A stretch of 64,000 nucleotides of DNA from NCBI GenBank assembly GCA_963971285.1, contig OZ020254.1:372001-436000 (forward strand), written 5' to 3'. The stretch is from Astropecten irregularis (Eukaryota > Echinodermata > Asteroidea > Paxillosida > Astropectinidae). The translations under genes were made by a program, and so were the position numbers. This document shows positions 49,900 to 61,495 of the stretch, one piece after another. The notes under the pieces were generated by a model. The model ran no database searches, was not told where the DNA came from, and saw only the letters and a list, made by a program, of their open reading frames with translations. Within the stretch, counting starts at the first letter, position 1. Each line of letters opens with the position of its first letter.

Positions 49900-50265
49900 G
49901 TCAACACCTATTGTTATGATGTCGATACCCATTGTGTGATATATTGTGTGGTTAACTATAGTGTGGTTATCTATACCTATTGTGTTGATATTTACACCTT
50001 TTATGTTACCTTGTGTGGACACCTATTGTGTTGAACTTGATATCAACACATATTGGTGGTAACCAACACCAATTATGTTGATATAAACACTTTATGTGTG
50101 GATATCTACACATATTATGTGGATACCATAGATTGAACACCTACATTGTGGATACTAACACCTATTGTGTGAATATCTTCACCTGTTTGATGGATATCAA
50201 CACATATTGTGTGGATGGATATATCTACACCTACTTTGTTGTATGGATACCAACCCCTATTTTGT
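49900..50265. repeat. Degenerate minisatellite, ACACCTATTGTGTGGATATC-like unit
   Basis: Some 14 units of roughly 22-28 bp in which CACCTATTGTGTT/G, GATATCAACACATATTG and GGATACCAACACC alternate. Spacing varies, with indels in nearly every unit. Because CACA and TGTG both occur within each unit, single units are also weak hairpins. Confidence 0.8.
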
Positions 50266-51183
50266 GGAACGGTACACCCGCAAGTCTTTGGAAGCCTATA
50301 CCATAAATTGTAATTTATGGTACATGTGCATACAAAGATGTCACTCTAAAAACCAACCACCATCACTAATTTACGGTCGTAAAGCAGTGCTGTGCGTACG
50401 TTTTAATTTCAAATTGCGGAGGAGAGAGAGAAAATCAATGACTCGTGAAAATTTGGCCAGGATTTTCAAGGATGAATTGAAATATCAGAGGGTAACGGTT
50501 TGGAAAGTAGGCATAACCACAAAGTATATAATTGCACACATTAATGGACCATTAGTAATTATTTTCAGGCAAATAATTATGGTTGCCAAGGAATATGAAT
50601 GGATTTGTTTTCCTTCCCAGACAAAGAAAAATGAAAAAATCCAAACAAATTGGTTCAGGGAGCCTTGTATCCATTCCGTACACAGCGATAATTTGTATAT
50701 GCCTTTTATTTTATTGTAAAATTTCATTTTAATTTAATCTAATACACAATGTATATACACATAATTTTCTTTATGTTGCCTCTTTGCTTATAAATCTAAG
50801 GTATTAATTATTATGCATTCATAGTACATCTTCTATAATATCTCAAGGTATATACGGTGCACCATTATAATTAGTATTTGTATATAAACAAAAGGACAAA
50901 ACGATTCTGAAAGAACCATGCAAGGATTTTCATTGTGCTTACATATATATTTTTTTTCAAAAAGGGTATTTTTACAAGCATAATATTATATTTCCAGCAG
51001 TGAACAGGTCAAGAAAAGTGAAAGCTAGGTTTGCCAGTTTTCAGACAAATTTCTTCTCATTTGGACAATGAATATTTAAAATGGAAAGAAATGAAAACTT
51101 TAACGAGAAATGTCCCCCTTTTGAGAAGGTTTTTGCTCAATATTCCGGCCAGTATTCTTCTGAGTGACCGTATAAAGCAGAGC
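50266..51183. other. Non-coding stretch, no gene supported
   Basis: The frame 50165-50719 overlaps the minisatellite and has no recognised motif. Otherwise AT-rich sequence without features. Confidence 0.55.
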
Positions 51184-51415
51184 GTACACTGTCAACATTT
51201 TCAGCGACAATCTCGATAACATTTTGCCCAGGTACGTTGTTGCTGAAAATGTTGTCAGTGTACACAGAGCAAGGCGAGTTGGGTAATATGTCGCAGCAAC
51301 ATCTAGGTAACATGTTGGTCAAATGTTGCTAGTGTATACAGGGCCCAAAGTCGTGTTGCCCTGGTGTGTTGCCCTAACTGGGCAACATGTTACCGAAATT
51401 GTTGACAGTGTACAC
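51184..51415. mobile_element. Foldback element with GTACACTGTCAACA ends
   Basis: GTACACTGTCAACATTTTCAGC (51184) pairs with GCTGAAAATGTTGTCAGTG (51242-51260) and TACAC. A second partner, TTGTTGACAGTGTACAC, ends at 51415. The interior repeats AACATGTTRCC and TGGGCAACATG. This may be one element with an inner duplicated end, or two overlapping ones. Confidence 0.7.
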
Positions 51416-51653
51416 TCCGGTACATTCACACCACTGGCCATGGGTCATCTTAGACCCGTCTCTCTATACTCAAACAATCAAAAGATCTCTAGGTGATTTC
51501 ACTTGCAATCATGTCTCTCACACAGAAAGCCTCGATGTCTGCAGCGATTTTGCACAATATTTATGTTACTGTTATTTTCATTTGCCTGTCCATGTATTAT
51601 TGCTAGCTTTACTGATCAATACCCGACTGATACAGTTTGAAATACACATACTG

Positions 51654-51961
51654 ATTAAAGGTACAGTCCAGGATTGGTAACATAATCAAACAGAAATGTT
51701 ACAAGATTTACGTATAATTTTTCAGGGTATGAAGATCGTGATGGTTAACATATTGCCGTCTGAAATGGTGTATTTTTCCAGAAATAGACAAAGACCGAAA
51801 ACAGTTTTGATCTCAGGATTATTGCTATTTTCTCGTGACTCAGATGTCCGATCCAATTGGGCTCAAATTTTCACAGGTGTGTTATTTTATGTACATGCTG
51901 GATCAGACAAAGTGTGAGTGCTGTTCTATGACCTTTACCAATCATGTATTATACCTTTAAA
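51654..51961 (-). mobile_element. Family A element, copy A11
   Basis: Reverse orientation, from ATTAAAGGTACAGTCCAGG to GTATTATACCTTTAA, with TTAA at both edges. It has a small internal deletion around the AAAGAATGG block. Confidence 0.88.
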
Positions 51962-53599
51962 AAGAAACATATAAATAAATACACATAACAATACCCAATT
52001 AATAAAGGATATACAAAATAATGTCGGCGCATTTGGTTTAAACCTTCAAATTTTGCCAAGTATACATCTTAAAATTAATGCTATCAAGGTTGTAATTTGT
52101 GTCAGACCATACGCTTTTCTGTTAGTGGTACATAACCTCTATGTGGTAAACTTTGAATGACTTATGAGTAAATATATCGATGTTTTTATATCCAGGAATC
52201 ATGTATATAAGATCACTGATCAATCTTTTTTTACATGCGGCATTCCTCTTTTAAAGAAAACGAAAATACCCTGAAGCGACGGGAGGACAGACATTCCAGC
52301 AAAAATGTTTTATAATGACATTTAAAATATATATCTAAATATATACCTTCAAATGTGTGACACTTTTTCACCGAATTTGATTTGAACAAAATGTATTCAC
52401 TTCCAGAAAATCAGGGCAGCTTTCTGGAAATTGTATTACTTGGTATCGTTTTTTTATTCCGTAGTGTGGTTTTAGCGTTCAAAATTCCATTCCACGGACT
52501 AGGTACATTAGGCTGTGCAGACGGTATTGGCGTAAGAGCTATATCTGCTGAGTATGTTAATTGACAAGGTTCAGAATAATGGAGGTTATTTGGTCAAAAT
52601 ACCCTAGTAACCGTGACGTATGAGAGGCTTTTGTGCTGTATCGTCAGATAAAACCGACAGAGCGATGAAAAGGCCGAAGTGGACATGCATATTGCCTTTT
52701 ATCATGGACCTAGGAAGCTTCCTCGCTCCATGCTTATAAATATACTGCCGTCTTCTTAAGTTTATTTCTTGAGTGAAATGCTGTACATTAATCAAGTCGT
52801 ATTGCCCTGGCCACTCACTGTATGCAACTGCATGCTTCATACAACGTACTAGATTATCAATGTCATCCAGTTATCGCTATCCTTGAAGGAAAAACCAGCA
52901 TTTTCCTCTCGTCAATCGGCGATTTTCCGCACCACAAACAACATTAATTTTATGGCCACTCTCATGGACATCACACGTATTGTTTAGAAAATATTGCACA
53001 GGACATAACCAGTATAATACCGCCGATATGAAATAAAATAAATGGTCCATTAAACAGCTAGACGGCAGTCGTACGTGACTGACAGTTATGAGATGTGTAC
53101 GCATAAATAGGCTGGGCCTTTAACAACTTTTTGTAGTGTCATACATGAAGATTATAGTGCGACCTCTCATTGATGTGGTACTAATGAGTTTCAGTACACT
53201 GCTTCGAATTCGAGTAATTTGTCTTATCCACCTGGCTATTGCCCATTACACCTTTGAGGTTCCTCGATACACTTAGGCATGGCAATTGCAGATAATTCAT
53301 GAATAATTTATGATTATTGTGATAATAATGCAGGACTGCGCCCAGAAACTCCCTTACTTACGTCTTATAATGCACTTTCAAGCCCATTCGTTCTGGGTTA
53401 TACTCAATATCCCGGCGGCTCGATTTGACTTCATTTATTGCCATTGTTAGATAACCATTTCTTATGAATCACGGCTGCAAGCAAGTTGTATAATATTGTC
53501 ATATTCATCCAACGTATAATACATGTATATATCTAATTGTTTCATCACATTCCACATTTTTATGCACATCGTATAATGGCGGCCAGCTATGTTCCCCAT
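51962..53599. other. Non-coding stretch, no gene seen
   Basis: AT-rich. No exon, RNA or family copy is recognised. Confidence 0.6.
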
Positions 53600-53604
53600 C
53601 CAGA

Positions 53605-53739
53605 GGTCGATTTTACCAAACTCATCGTAACCTACTATCAATCGTAAGAATTGTGATGCATTACAGCCCTACGTAGGATACGATTGGTTATCCTTCGTAA
53701 CTCAAGTAACGACCAATCGTAGAGCTTCGTAATATCGAC
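53605..53739. mobile_element. Family C MITE, copy C6, target duplication CCAGA/CCAGG
   Basis: GGTCGATTTTACCAAACTC to TTCGTAATATCGAC, with AACCTACTATCAATCG, GCCCTACGTAGGATACG and GGTTATCCTTCGTAACTC inside. CCAGA (53600-53604) and CCAGG (53740-53744) flank it, differing by one base. Confidence 0.85.
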
Positions 53740-53744
53740 CCAGG

Positions 53745-54647
53745 GCCCACAGCGAGGCTTGTGCATGTAAATAATCTGGTTTAAATTATGACAAAACAAC
53801 CAAGAATGAATTGTTTCCATTCTATAGATTTAACCGTACATGTTATTATTACAAGAAGCATATTTGAAAGACAAAGGCTTATTGTTTGTATCCTAATGAC
53901 AATGGCGCGGGAATTTGACCAGATAACGCTGGAACGACTGAAGCATCTCTACTTGGATACTGAAAATGGCAAGATGGCTAAATATAGGATTGCTAAAAAA
54001 ATATATAGGCCTATATATAACAAGCAGATGGTGTCATAATGGTAATAAGTTGGGAAGCATAATATATACGACCGACTATATTGAGCGAAAGTTGTAGTGT
54101 TGGAATCGACACGATAGACGAATCCATTATATGACGACCAGCTGTAATCCAAGGCCCTTTGCTCTCCGTGGAGTTTGGATTAACGTGTGCTGGGAATAAC
54201 GTAGGCCTATACCCTTGTTATAGACTTAATGTCAAGGGAAAACCTGCATGGCTAAGATTGACATTTTCTCGCATGAAGTTCGCATGAAACGACCTCCATA
54301 ACTGCTCTATGTTACCACATGATACACATTTATTTAAATATGAACACCTCGATGTTTTCGTGAATAATTGTGAGGATTCATCTTTCTATCATTCTGTGCA
54401 TGTGTAAAGACTAAGCATTTTGAATAAGTATGGAAGCATAGCAACGATTGTATCGTGATTCCGTCAGAAAAATTCGATTCGGTTCTCATGTAAATATAGA
54501 GCATGCGTTGTGCGTTATTTTGACTTCAGTGAGTGGAGCACAAAATGAATCAAATACACTCTATTCTATTGTGATCATTTTTAAGTAGTATTGAAGATTC
54601 TCGTTCGTTTATTAGGATCCTGCTGGTTTCATTGACCTGCAAGCCAG
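53745..54647. other. Region downstream of the receptor gene
   Basis: It should contain the 3' UTR of the minus-strand receptor. Candidate polyadenylation signals on the minus strand are AATAAA at 54608-54613 and 54329-54334. No other gene is recognised. Confidence 0.5.
54608..54613 (-). terminator. Candidate polyadenylation signal AATAAA
   Basis: AATAAA on the minus strand, about 35 nt after the receptor stop codon. A second AATAAA at 54329-54334 is an alternative giving a longer 3' UTR. There is no transcript evidence. Confidence 0.35.
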
Positions 54648-55958
54648 CTAGTAGTCCCTCTCTGCCTCAGAAGCTTGGTCGATTATATCGGGTGCATGTA
54701 CCTCTACAAACATGGGTGGTACCGAACCATTCCGGACCGTACTGGTGTTACCTTGCCTCGGTCCTGCAGTCGTAGACAACTCCAGTTGGTGAGAGTTGGT
54801 ATCCGCTCGGAAGGCGGATATCCGGGTCCATTTGAGCAGCTTACGGAATGACTTTCGGAACTCGCTGTTCAGGGCAGCGTACAGGAGCGGGTTCAGCATG
54901 CTGTTGACGTAACCCAGCCACAGAATGACCATTTCGAGCGACAACGGCACCTTGGCTCCTTCGAACAACTGTATGAAGGTGAAGATGCCGAAGTAGGGTA
55001 CCCAGCAGACCACGAAGCAGCCCATGATAGTGGCCAGCATCTTAGTGGCCTTGTGCTCGTCCACCACGGCCCGGTTTCTTGAGGACAGCTCGGCCGGCCT
55101 GGACGTGTGAGCGTGACCGTGAACGCGATTCGCGGCCGAAGATGATGACGTCTCGCCCCGTGAGGTGTGGCCGTTCTCGGGCGTGTTCCTCCTCATGGGC
55201 TGCAGCACACAAGTAGTCTGTGAATTGATGATTCGAGCCTGCCTCCTGGCTATGAATAAGATTCTCAAGTACAAGCTGCACATGATGATGAGAGGCAGGA
55301 AGAATAACGTAACTCCGTCTATCAAGCTGTACCATTTATTGTGCTCCAGCGCGCACTGGGTGGGGTCCTTGTAGTTCTGCACCGAGTTATCGTTGGTGTT
55401 CCAGCCTAAATGAAGCGGCAAGAAAGAAATAAAGACAGACACCACCCACATGATGTTGATAATTAACAGCGCCTTCCCTCGGGTCAGTCTCTGATGGTAT
55501 GACATGGGGTCCGTAATGGCCACATACCTGTCTATACAGATGGCGAATAAGTTCAAGATGGAGGCCGTGCTAAACATGACGTCGCACGACACGTATAGAT
55601 TGCAGAAGACGGCACCAAAGGGCCAATAACGCCATATCTCGTAGATGGCACTGAAAGGTAAGACGAGTATTCCAAGAAGCAGGTCGGCCACTGCGAGGGA
55701 CACGATGAAGAGTCCCGTCACGTTACGAAGACGGCGGTTGACCGAGGGTGCCAAGATGACGAAGATGTTGCCAAGGATTGTCATGATGATGATCAAGAGT
55801 AAGATGAAACCGACAAGGACCAGGACTGGAGTGGACCGTCCGTTGAAGAGTTCGACCGATGGAGCCTCACTCGGCCCGTCGGTGCTGCCGGCCACCCTGG
55901 TCGCATTCACCGTCCATGCCGACGTGGCCCCGCGGTCATCGGACTTGTATTCCACCAT
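54648..55958 (-). CDS. Histamine H2 receptor-like class A GPCR
   Basis: 436 residues from ATG at 55956-55958 to TAG at 54648-54650. The frame is open upstream to a TGA at about 56046, but the only upstream start would be a GTG. The ATG has A at -3 and G at +4, and a possible acceptor (CTGATAACAG) lies near 56006. Residues below count from this Met. All seven TM helices are in one exon. Class A landmarks: N64 (1.50), D92 (2.50), C119 with C202 (disulphide pair), D126 (3.32, amine-binding), DRY 143-145, W171 (4.50), CWVPYF 318-323, NPLLY 356-360. SFLPLHLGWN, LIDGVT, DEHKAT and LWLGYVNSMLNP match H2-receptor signatures, more than dopamine or adrenergic ones. D214 equals the H2 Asp at 5.42. Position 5.46 (Thr in mammalian H2) is Leu218, with Thr217 one place earlier. 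N18-A-T is an N-glycosylation site. The third loop (about 237-302) is longer than in mammals and Ser/His-rich. No palmitoylation Cys follows helix 8. The ligand is inferred, not shown; another biogenic amine is possible. Confidence 0.9.
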   Translation of the reverse strand: MVEYKSDDRGATSAWTVNATRVAGSTDGPSEAPSVELFNGRSTPVLVLVGFILLLIIIMTILGNIFVILAPSVNRRLRNVTGLFIVSLAVADLLLGILVLPFSAIYEIWRYWPFGAVFCNLYVSCDVMFSTASILNLFAICIDRYVAITDPMSYHQRLTRGKALLIINIMWVVSVFISFLPLHLGWNTNDNSVQNYKDPTQCALEHNKWYSLIDGVTLFFLPLIIMCSLYLRILFIARRQARIINSQTTCVLQPMRRNTPENGHTSRGETSSSSAANRVHGHAHTSRPAELSSRNRAVVDEHKATKMLATIMGCFVVCWVPYFGIFTFIQLFEGAKVPLSLEMVILWLGYVNSMLNPLLYAALNSEFRKSFRKLLKWTRISAFRADTNSHQLELSTTAGPRQGNTSTVRNGSVPPMFVEVHAPDIIDQASEAERDY

Positions 55959-58053
55959 ATTGATGTCCCTGGTCCGGAGTCTCGGGTTGACGGGAAGTTC
56001 GGTCTCTGTTATCAGACGAGAATACAAAGCCACACAGAAATCATCTCAATCTAGACGTGATTCTTGAACATCGTCAGAAAATATTATATGTGTGACTGTG
56101 TATAACGCGTGCTTGCTCTCTCATTTTGAAGTGAAATGTCATGTTTCTACACGGCCATACATCACCTGCGACGCAGACATTCAAAATACACAGCCCACGC
56201 CCAGCATGGCAAAAATATGCAGCGGTTTTTCTTTGTCTTGTATTGTCTGACGTGCCTTTCACTTTGCCGATTGTGGACCGAGGTCCCGGTCCGACAGCTG
56301 CTTGATTTATTACATCACAATTGATCCACGTGGAATGACAGTTACATTATACCAATCACTCCGGTATTACACACGTGAAAGCCTTACGCGGCTCGACGCA
56401 ATATTCGTCCCTGGTCGGTCGGCTGTCAGTGGCCTCGTGTACAATAATCCATAGCGGTATACAGCTCATGCGCCGTTACGTGCTCCGAGATGAACGACAC
56501 AGGTATGGTCTGACACTGTACGGTCTGATAGGTACGGCTGGCACTAACTCACCGGCCAAACATAGCTCTACATTTGACCAGAGACGCGGTACGCTACTGC
56601 ACTGGCATCAGCGTTGCTAAGCACACGCGTGTACGTCTCCTCCCACACAATCTGCTGATTTATCAGTGAACTCCTTGAGATGTATAGTGGGGTTCTGAGA
56701 TTGATGAGGATTGAGGAAGTGACCATGATGAGTGGGCTAACCCACGTGACGAGCAAGGTATATACATGCTATCAGATCTCCAAACCTGCACAAGAAACGA
56801 GAACAAAAACACAGAAAGAACATTAGACGATCATAACGTATACAGTTGTATGTGTGGTTCCGGTTTACTACATGTATTTGAAAATGATATAAGCTGAGTG
56901 AACTTTCAATTATGAAAATACCGGCACAGTGGGAGTGGCTGCCTGTCTGGTCCAGAATGTGGAACCATGTGGCTTGAATGTTTGGTTACATCATACAGTA
57001 TGGTTACATGGTTTCATAGTAAGGTCAATTCCTGGTGGAAACGTATGCATGATTCGCATACCACGCGCTGCCAGTCCGAACCATGTTAGCCATGGTGTGT
57101 AGGACCACGTACGTACCGGGGATGGTGTGGATGTCATGTCTCGTTTCTGCCTGCTCATTTTGTGCGGTTGATTTAAGAGTGGAAGAGACCTCACATGCCG
57201 CTAACAATAGCACGTCGACAACCACGCAACAGCTACCAAATTAATCCGAATGATCGACCGTACGTATTGGCTGGGGATAAACCTACGCAACAACACAGTG
57301 ATGAGACAATTTTAAAAACCTGGCTTCAGTTTGTTGTACGAACCCGAGTGATCCTATCGCCGTGTATAAAATCATCAGGGAAACGGTGGGAGGACAAAGG
57401 CGACTCTAGTCTGACCTCTCAGTGTGCGACGCCACTGAGGTCACGGTCATGACCAAACGTATGGCTTCGGTCAGGCATAAAACACATCTTCGGGCTGGAT
57501 ACACACACATAATTCCAGGGTACACATTGTGTATTCGAATAGAGAATGATAGTGTTGCCGTGCAGATATACCCGAGTCAGCTCGGTAGTCTAGCTGGCGC
57601 TCGTGTGTGCAAATTCTGCAGCTTACAAGCAAACGTGATGCTATCGATCCACAATCACTGATTGGCCAACGTCTGCGCCTGCGTATTACCAAGTCACGTA
57701 GCAAACCGATTTACTTTCCCATCCTGGACCTTCTAATAACAAACATGGTGACCTATTCACCGATTTTGTGTTTATACGTATATTATACTTTCTACCCAAG
57801 TTTGGTGTCCAGATCACGATCAGAGAAAAGCAATACGACAATACTGTTTTACAATAAACATTACACGATAATATTGCTGACCAATATATTGATATTAGTT
57901 GTAGTCAATATTATTTCAAATAACAGTCTCGTCTCTCTTAGCTATTATAGGTTGAATAATGCATTGCGATTTAGGTTAATAAAACATCTGGAAACCATTA
58001 AGGGAAAATTGAAGATATTCTAAAAGAATAAAAGCCAATGACCAAAACAAATT
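55959..58053. other. Upstream region of the receptor, no second gene supported
   Basis: It probably holds the 5' UTR and promoter of the minus-strand receptor. A splice-acceptor-like CTGATAACAG (minus strand, exon from about 56005) suggests a separate 5' leader exon farther right. No TATA box or other element can be assigned with confidence. The plus-strand frame 55645-56067 is antisense to the receptor. Other frames are short and unrecognised. Confidence 0.5.
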
Positions 58054-58250
58054 TTGATCTTCAAAGGATAAACAAAAAATTACGGTCAAAAGATTTAAAA
58101 ATACCATGTGCGTTTTTCACTGTTTTCTTAAAAAGTGTGCACCGTATGGGACTGGGAATTGCACAGATGATGTTACTGTATCTTTCTGAATATTTTTTCC
58201 GATGAATCTGCATTTCTTTGACAAAAGCCTTAGTATGAAAATACTTAAGG
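58054..58250 (-). mobile_element. Family B fragment, copy B3
   Basis: GTGCGTTTTTCACTGTTTTC, AAAGTGTGCACCGTATGGG, GATGAATCTGCATTTCTTTG and TTAGTATGAAAATACTTAAGG match the B-specific 5' half. Confidence 0.75.
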
Positions 58251-58573
58251 GCAATCTTTTTCACTTATAAAATAATTTGGTTAATTGCTCAGGTTTCCGA
58301 TCACTGCAGACGACATTTCCCCTAGTGCGGCATGCCGTCATGTGAATCTTCACCCGTTCGTTTCACCAGTATAGAGTGAGTAAAATAAATTCTTCTTAAC
58401 CATCTGTCATGGTGTGTGTGGTTCAAGTACACGTACCAATGGTGACCGAGTCCGATCGGCCGCCATTTTGTCAACCATTAGTGGGTTTTTGCCTGGTAAC
58501 CATTTACACGAAACAATGCTCGGGGACCAGGAACACTCGACCAGTGGTTTGCAAATAATCCCTGATGGTACCT
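58251..58573. other. Non-coding stretch, no gene seen
   Basis: Nothing recognised. Confidence 0.5.
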
Positions 58574-58816
58574 GGGCCTAATTTCATAGAGCTGCTTAAG
58601 CACCAAAATCTGCTTAAGCACCAAAAATCTTGGTGAATAAAATCAGTATGCCAGCCAAAACTGCTTGTGAATGTTATGCTCAGCAAACAATGGCCGAATA
58701 CTAGTCAAAAGCAGTAAACATGATATGGAAATCCGGTTAGTAATCCTGTTTGATCAAGGAAAACTTTTCATGCATAAGAAAACGTTCTGCTTAAGAACCT
58801 CTGTTAAATTGGCTCT
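58574..58816. mobile_element. Family G foldback MITE, copy 4
   Basis: The left end is GGGCCTAATTTCATAGAGC with GCTTAAGCACCAAAA given twice (58591 and 58611, a short internal duplication). The right end is CTGCTTAAGAACCTCTG and TTAAATTGGC. The interior is nearly identical to copy 2. Confidence 0.85.
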
Positions 58817-60354
58817 AGGTGAACGTTGAGGAACCAAACTTAAAAAGAAATTCAACCAAAGTGAATTATGTTGGTGTTTTATTGCATGTTCTCCTCTACA
58901 ATGCCGGGTTTTAAGGATACAAGAATATAATATGATCACTTCCATTCTATCATTTCACCAGTAGTTTCCGGTTTTTCTTCACATTTTCCTTGTACGATGA
59001 CTACGATTGTAATATTTGAAATTACAATTTTTAAATGAAATTATTAGTAAATTGACGCTAGACGTTACCATGGATAATTCATCGGTTGCTATTGAATTGA
59101 ATACAATGAATACATTTTATGGCTTTGTTCCGGGCAATTTTGCTATTTTTGGTGCGGCATGCATATGTGCAAGAGTAATTTATTGATAGATAACAAAGAA
59201 CATTGCCCAGACGGCAATGGCTTATTACTATAATTTTGAATCGTTCGTCTATTCGCAATGGGTAAGCTCAACATCACTCGTAATGTATACAGTGGAACGC
59301 CACTATATCGAACATTTGACGTACAATGCTTGTGATATGCCCGGCCGTTCGTGTGTAGGCTATCCTGTCCAACTGCTTTTGAGCCGATTTACTGTTTCGC
59401 TCAAGGCTTGTGTTTCGTGTTGGTATTAAGTCGGTTTCATTGTGAGTTTATTCATCTGATGACCTTAAGATTCTACAAATTATCATTCTGTAGGTAAATC
59501 GTTATCCCATCATACATCAAACTGGGACTATTGTTAATCTTGCTCTGATGAACGACCACATAGTGTAAACTGTATACATATCACATACTTTCATGTAGGA
59601 TTACATGTACTGACTTTCACATAGTATGATATATTCTTTCTTTTGATACTGGTACTGGCAAATCATTTCTTGGTCTCTCGTCCGAGTGACTCCCGACTCT
59701 AAAAACCTCAGTTACCGTACAGCAAGAAAGTGTCAAACCAAAGAACCGTATGCACTATGCGTCTGTTCTCGATTACATATCCTGCCTGTATCTAAAAGCG
59801 ATGGTGTGGATACGAGGTACCAGACGGCCACTTACACATATTAATGGAGATCGATATCTGGTTGGATCTTAGCGCACGTAATTAGGAGCAAGTAACTAAC
59901 GACATGGAGTCAAGGCCTCGTTCATTCATTCCCCTGATTGATTAACGCCAGATACCCATGCGCCTTCCCTTCTCTGGATGACTAAAAGCGAAATGGACTT
60001 CAAGGAAAACATGGTGTGATGAGATTGCTCTCAGGTTACGAGGTTGAACGAAGAGGAGCAAAACCTCAGCTTGATTCTATACGTGTGTCTGCACTGCGTC
60101 CGCGCATGCCTGATGCCTGATTAACATGGCTGCGTCTACGGCTAGAAATAAAGCACAATAGTCTGCAGGAACTTGTTTAAGCCTCTAGCTAGCGACTTCC
60201 ACAGACGCTAGTGTAATAACAAGTCATTGGTGATCATTTTGAGACGTTGGCTGCAGGAGGCAGAACGGATACTGTATTGTATGTTCTTTGCTGGGCCATC
60301 ATGCGGGGCGGCCGTGCTGCATCCGAATCTATAGTGTTCATCTAGAGCTGACCC
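58817..60354. other. Non-coding stretch, no gene seen
   Basis: No recognisable feature. Confidence 0.6.
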
Positions 60355-60500
60355 GGGTCGATTTCATGAAGCCCTGCGATCAATTGTAACTCGAGTTACG
60401 AAGAATAACCCATCCTAAGGGGCCTATCCCACGTAGGGCTTCAATGCATCAAAAGTCATACGATTGATAGCAAGTTACGAAGAGTTTGGTGAAATCGACC
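60355..60500. mobile_element. Family C MITE, copy C7
   Basis: GGGTCGATTTCATGAAGCCC, TGCGATCAATTGTAACTCG, AGAATAACCCATCC, ATCCCACGTAGGGCTTCAATG and AAGTTACGAAGAGTTTGG, ending GTGAAATCGACC. The outer bases TGACCC/GGGTCA extend the inverted repeat, so no direct target duplication is seen. Confidence 0.85.
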
Positions 60501-60995
60501 TCAGGGTCATAGTTATCGCCCGTAACACCAACGCACTGAACCACGATGGCAACGCATAGACCTACATAATTTATGGAAGCCCAATTCATACACTGCCTAT
60601 AAACGTGTGGAACGGTATACCAGCACAGGACAAACATCTCTCAGTTTGTAGATTGTGCATCATGACAGCACATCAGGCATTGCTTACAGTGTATAATGAT
60701 AGAATTACTGTGACATATTACAGTCTAGTGTATTATGATTACATTGTAATGACCACAAGGGAAATTAATAGGATTAATATTATAATCCAGTCAGTTTCCC
60801 TTGTGGTTATTTGATGATTATATTAATCAAAAAGCCGTATCCTCTTTGAATGATCCCCATGTATACTGTTTCTCAGGTTGCAGCATTGCAGCATGAAACG
60901 ATACATGGGATATACCGGTGTGTGCGTGGTTTCATGGCTTCTGACTGCCAAACGAACACATATGATTGACTATAAGGGACACGTCGCCAACGTAG

Positions 60996-61055
60996 GGCTG
61001 GATAGCTCAGTTGGTAGAGCATTGGAGGTCGCTGGTTCGAATCCCGCTCCAGTCA
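60996..61055 (+). pseudogene. tRNA-like sequence lacking the anticodon arm
   Basis: Acceptor GGCTGGA (60996-61002) pairs fully with TCCAGTC (61048-61054, one G-T). The D arm is GCTC-AGTTGGTA-GAGC (61005-61020). The T arm is GCTGG-TTCGAAT-CCCGC with one mismatch (61031-61047). Only 10 nt (61021-61030) lie between the D and T arms where about 22 are normal, so the anticodon stem-loop is gone. Both Pol III boxes survive: A box TAGCTCAGTTGG and B box GGTTCGAATCC. No T4 terminator follows closely. It is most simply a pseudogene with a ~12-nt deletion. Confidence 0.8.
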
Positions 61056-61204
61056 ATTTGTATTGCATCCCATTCAATCTCTCAAAAAGTACACCTTTCT
61101 CTACCCAGAGCATAAACGTAGCATAGGCCAACCCAAACTAATGGAACGCGCTGTCATGCTTTAAAAAATATCATTTTCTATCAATTTCATCGCTCAATAT
61201 TTGA

Positions 61205-61495
61205 ATGTCTTGGCATAATATTTGTATCCATTTTGTTCTCGTTGCTCTCCTTTTATTATCGCAAATCGCATCCTTGCTTTCGGATAGGGAGTCTATAGCA
61301 GTGTTTCAGCAATCGCGTCCCGTGATCAGGACTTACACAAGGCCGGCCCTCGCTACAAGGCTACCCGTGACCAAACCTGAATCATCTCCCCTCAATGCCA
61401 GCTCGGCACGCTCAAATCCCTCGGCGCCGTTACCTATTATTTTTAAATTTCCATTCTGCCCGAATTCGGCAGATTTACCGGCCAGATGTAACTGA
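61205..61495 (+). CDS. Candidate small secreted protein (doubtful)
   Basis: A 96-codon frame starting with a true ATG. Residues 1-24 look like a signal peptide: polar start, then hydrophobic FVLVALLLLSQIAS. The rest is Ser/Pro/Arg-rich, with two Cys near the end (CPNSADLPARC). There are no clear dibasic cleavage sites, so a neuropeptide precursor is not supported. A consensus splice donor GTGAGT stands at 61510-61515, just after the stop. The minus strand over the same place is also open (61333-61527). I do not recognise the protein, and a chance frame is at least as likely. Confidence 0.2.
   Translation: MSWHNICIHFVLVALLLLSQIASLLSDRESIAVFQQSRPVIRTYTRPALATRLPVTKPESSPLNASSARSNPSAPLPIIFKFPFCPNSADLPARCN

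Noticed and set aside
50165-50719. 184-codon open frame on the plus strand
   Set aside because: Its first third is the minisatellite and the rest has no known motif.
55979-56033. N-terminal extension of the receptor by 25 residues
   Set aside because: It would need a GTG start. An ATG in good context follows at 55958, and a splice-acceptor-like site lies within the extension.
55645-56067. 140-codon plus-strand frame over the receptor
   Set aside because: It is antisense to the N-terminal part of the GPCR, and its Lys/Arg/Thr-rich translation is the expected shadow.
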